Shown one piece after another: positions 17,070 to 64,000 of a DNA stretch of 64,000 nucleotides. The first letter of the stretch is position 1; every line of letters starts with the position of its first letter. The stretch lies in the NCBI GenBank assembly GCA_965153355.1, contig OZ231126.1, positions 46,872,001 to 46,936,000 of the forward strand, written 5' to 3'. The translations under genes were made by a program, and so were the position numbers. Source of the stretch: Flaccisagitta enflata (taxonomy: Eukaryota; Chaetognatha; Sagittoidea; Aphragmophora). The notes below the pieces were generated by a model. The model saw nothing but the letters and a program-made list of their open reading frames with translations, did not search any database and was not told the origin of the DNA.

Positions 17070-17104
17070 ACTGAATAACTCCGACTAAACTTGGCATATT
17101 TATA
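17070..17104 (-). promoter_or_regulatory. core promoter of the protease gene: TATA box and initiator
   Basis: On the minus strand TATAAATA lies at 17097-17104 and TCAGT at 17070-17074. The first T of the TATA box is 32 bp from the A of TCAGT, the canonical distance, and the start codon follows 34 bp later. The TCAGT initiator is the common form in arthropods but also occurs elsewhere. The resulting 5' leader would be about 34 nt. Confidence 0.75.
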
Positions 17105-17410
17105 CTAAATTCAACGCCATCTTATCTCGATTTCTCAAGTGCCACCTCGAAATTCGAAGTTGATGAGAACGGCGACCCTAATCGCCATCTGGATGCTCCG
17201 ATGACTTTTAGAGTGCCAAACAATACCTTTTATTGTTTTAGCATGCGCGGCTTTTAAGTAAAATAAAAACAATAGATAGATTGATCTTTACAGTCGTCCA
17301 TGACTAGGCACCGGGAGTGAAACGTATTACACCGTTTTTATGGCACAGTTAGTGTATGACGCATCAATTGAACTTGTGAAAGTGGATCAGAATGGCAGTA
17401 ATATATCTTA

Positions 17411-17605
17411 AGTCGCGTGCTACGCGACTCTACACCCCGCTTTGTTGGTCGGTCTGTCTATCTGTTTGTCTGTCACATTTTATTTTATTTTGATTTTTTA
17501 TTCTTTGACCCTACTGCTCCTGTCCAAATGGTCTGGTGACCTCAAATATGGCCCCTGCCCACCCGCATGTGACTGGGGTAGCCGTGTATCCGGCCTAGTT
17601 TCTAT
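17411..17605 (+). mobile_element. hairpin/GTCC dispersed element, full-length copy
   Basis: AGTCGCGTGCTACGCGACT palindrome at the start, a GTCTGTC-type tract, TTTGACCCTACTGCTCCTG, GGTCTGGTGACCTCAAATAT, GCCCACCCGCATGTGACTGG and the end GTATCCGGCCTAGTTT. Confidence 0.8.
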
Positions 17606-18178
17606 AAAGCGTAGCAATGAGGTTGCTTAACATCAGTCTAGAGATTCTTAAAAAAAATAATATAGTGAATCTCTTTGAATCGCAAATTCAAGGGTGGTTT
17701 AAGCCAGATAAAGATATATGCAGATTTTGACTTCCAGGGCCTACTACTATGGCGATTTCCTTTTGCCTTCGTCATTTGATTTCCACTTCAAAATCAAATG
17801 ATAAGTACCATAATCTATGAACTGGGAACAAAATAGTAACCTTGTTAGTTTACAAAGAAAAAATACTTTTTAGTATTACTGAAAAGTACCATTTTAGTTA
17901 TTGTGTAGGTTATAACGCGTTAAAAGAATTCTTAAACCGTGTTAGTCGCATGATCGTTACAGCCACAAGGTAATCAGTGCCTCGCCTTACACTGGTGAGC
18001 CCGAAAAGGTAGGCCCAAGGTAGCAGAACATGAGACGCGGCTATTATGCAAAATGGCATGTGACCGGACCTGCGACCAGAAAAAGGCTATTTTAGCTTAG
18101 ATAAGATGTAATTTACGTTCAGTAGAACACCAAGCCAGCAACTTATGACTTTATGATATCCATAAGTAACTCAGTTTT

Positions 18179-18450
<272 letters not shown>

Positions 18451-19425
18451 GCTTGTCACGTGTCTTCGTTTCTTCTTCTCACAACGCACTCTTCTGACGC
18501 ACTCAACGTCCTTCTCCTCGATGATTGACGTTTTTTAATCCGCGCCCTTTTTTTCTGAAGCGTCTTCTGTGGGAAAAGTGACAGGGTTTCGCGGATTACG
18601 ATAGGGACTCAATACGAGTGACAATGATAAGCGCGTGGATATAGAACAGGAAAACCTTTGTTATCGCAGAGGAAAACTAATCAGGAAATACTATACCAAA
18701 ACTCATTGTGTCAGAAAGAGAGAGGGAAAAAGTTTGTTTCGTTTTGCGATGTTAATTTCCCCCTCATTCATGTCACAAATAAATTAATAATCACAAAAGA
18801 CCAAACAGTAGTTTTGTTTTGCTCATGCAAACATTATCAATCTTTTAAGAACACGCGTGGGATTCCAGGGTTTGCCACACTTGTCAACGGATTCGTAAAT
18901 CTTAAAGTCCGGCAATCATTGTACAGTTGTGCGTCTAAACATCATGTAAGCCTCAAGTACCATAAGTCCATAACCCAGACTCTAGGCGCACTGAGCCCCG
19001 AGGTCCACAACTGCTTAAGTTAAGATTCTGGTGTTAGTGTGGTGTTTAAGTCGAGGTCCCCGCCTCTCGGCCCAATCGCCAGGCTTTTGCTCCATTTCCC
19101 AGCGTTTTACCCTCAAAATACGCGTTGTAGATGCAAACCTAAACGGAAGATTGTCGGCAAAATGAGAATAAGTTGATTTTCCTAAAAAAGAAATTTTTCC
19201 GATGTTTTTTAAATTTTCTTAGTAAGACGAAACTTAAACTGAAGATTCCCAGTGACATACAACTACAATTTTCGTCTCACTGAACATACCAGATGTATGC
19301 TCCTATCGCGCCTAATCTAATTCTTCATCTAATTCTCATCTAATTTATCTAATTTTCATATTGCCAACGTGCTTTTGTTATAGGTACTAGTCTGAATGAA
19401 GAGTCTCAAATTCTACTGAAGATGT

Positions 19426-20018
19426 CACAGTGGGCCTTAACTAGGTATGAGTTCAAAAAAATCCTCAATGGTAGTGACTTGTATGAGTAGGTATAATTTA
19501 TAGTGGAGAATTGATATAACCTCTTAAAAAAAAATTTCCCTTGAAAATTTTTGCTAAAATTGCTAAAAAATATTAATTTTTGCATATATTTTCATATAGA
19601 TCTCAAGGATATCTTAGTTTCAAAATTCTGACTCAAGATTTACATTCCTGGTGAAATTTCCAATCATTTGATAGGTCACACTACATACTTTTATAAAAAA
19701 ATAATATTTTCATATTCTAAGCCACCGTTGCTTTCTTTGTAACGGCGGCTTAAAAAATACAAATCTTATTTTTTCATGAAAGTATATAGTGTGACCTATC
19801 AAATAATTGGAGTCAGAACTTTGAAACTGATATATCTTTGAGATCTATATGTAAATTTATACAAAAATTGATACTTTTTAACAATTTTTGCAAAAATTTT
19901 CAAGGGAAATTTTTTTTTAAGGGTTTACATCAATTCTACACTATAAATTCTACCTATTAATGCCGGTCACTACCATTGGGGATTTTTTTTAACTCATACC
20001 CAGTTAAGGCCCACTGTG
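19426..20018. mobile_element. 593-bp foldback element with ATGT flanks
   Basis: Left end CACAGTGGGCCTTAACT, right end AGTTAAGGCCCACTGTG; the arms (about 270 bp) pair imperfectly to the centre, with a GC-rich loop (CCACCGTTGC ... AACGGCGGC). ATGT is present on both sides (19422-19425, 20019-20022), a possible 4-bp target duplication. Confidence 0.85.
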
Positions 20019-20193
20019 ATGTTTGTATTTCATCTTTTTTCACAACGCACAAATGAAATGAAAGTTTTTAGAAATGTGACCATAAGCTGTTAGTACAGAG
20101 TAATTTCTTTTTCGCGTAGTACAACCGTAAGAGAGTCAAAAGCATTTTTTCCAAGGAATCGGGAACAATTTTTTCTTTTTTAGCTCTCAACTT

Positions 20194-63460
<43,267 letters not shown>

Positions 63461-63505
63461 CTGGGGCATGGGGGGGGGGGGATAACTTGAAATCAGTCGG
63501 AGTTC

Positions 63506-63507
<2 letters not shown>

Positions 63508-63555
<48 letters not shown>

Positions 63556-63612
63556 ATTGTTGTTGTTATTGTTGTTGTTGTTGTCGTTGTTGTTGTTGTA
63601 ATTGTTGTTGTA

Positions 63613-63663
<51 letters not shown>

Positions 63664-63781
63664 GCCGTTGTTGTTGTTGTTGTTGTTGTTGTTGTTCTTC
63701 TTCTTCTTCTTCTTCTTCTTCTTCTTCTTCTTCTTCTTCTTCTTCTTCTTCTTCTTCTTCTTCTTCTTCTTCTTCTCCTTC

Positions 63782-63813
<32 letters not shown>

Positions 63814-63990
63814 CTTCTTCTTCTTCTTCTTCTTCTTCTTCTTCTTCTTCTTCTTCTTCTTCTTCTTCTTCTTCTTCTTCTTCTTCTTCTTTCTTCTGCT
63901 TCCTCTGCTTCCTCTGCTTCTGCTTCTTCTTCTACTTCTGCTCCCTCTTCTTCTACTTCTTCTTCTTCTTCTTCTGCTTCTTTTTCTTCT
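63508..63990. repeat. (GTT)n then (TTC)n tract
   Basis: (GTT)n to 63693 and (TTC)n onward, about 300 bp, running to the window edge, directly upstream of the first ferlin exon on the coding strand. Confidence 0.97.
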
Positions 63991-64000
63991 TCTTTTTGGT

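Noticed and set aside
17941-18045. Possible tRNA-like fold
   Set aside because: No consistent acceptor stem or A/B box pair could be drawn.
18658-19023. 121-codon open frame on the plus strand
   Set aside because: No domain words, no splice sites that extend it, and average base composition; likely chance.

Overview
This is animal (metazoan) nuclear DNA. It has spliced genes with GT-AG introns, a type-I ferlin (nested DysF domains, C-terminal membrane anchor), a secreted chymotrypsin-like protease with a TATA box and an initiator, no operons, and a very high load of microsatellites, minisatellites and small non-autonomous transposons. The species cannot be fixed from sequence alone. An invertebrate is likely. 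The repeat family with an internal (GTCC)n tract resembles the microsatellite-bearing Helentron/mini-me/pearl elements known from molluscs and flies.

Layout. Positions 1-13,200 hold no gene I can support; they are filled by tandem repeats and repeat-derived DNA. A seven-exon serine protease gene lies on the minus strand at 13,293-17,038, with its core promoter at about 17,070-17,104. A foldback element sits at 19,426-20,018. From 20,194 to the right edge runs one large ferlin gene on the minus strand: 31 exons whose splice phases all agree give one open frame of 2,053 codons, from inside C2B to the C-terminal transmembrane anchor. Its 5' exons (C2A and the start) lie beyond position 64,000.

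Two very large ferlin introns carry other genes. The 11.8-kb intron 34,181-46,018 holds an intronless gene for a putative seven-pass membrane protein (43,361-44,443, minus strand) and two possible exons of a P-loop protein (about 40,920-41,060 and 38,276-38,391, minus strand). The 8.7-kb intron 52,394-61,136 holds a four-exon gene on the opposite strand (54,479-60,219, plus strand). It encodes about 1,414 residues: a poly-asparagine tract, an ankyrin-like segment, a kinase-like fold with all three catalytic motifs lost, a long disordered region and four membrane spans. I do not recognise this architecture; it is the most novel object here.

The main themes of the hunt are microsatellites inside or touching coding sequence (poly-Asn, Glu/Ala-rich and Asp-rich inserts, CT tracts that serve as polypyrimidine tracts, and one C2E exon with no AG at its expected acceptor), and a rich set of small transposons. 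The latter include a hAT-type element with a perfect 8-bp duplication, a Tc1/mariner-type foldback element whose end abuts a splice acceptor, a dispersed Helentron-like family, and a nested pair of minisatellite-bearing elements inserted without target duplication.
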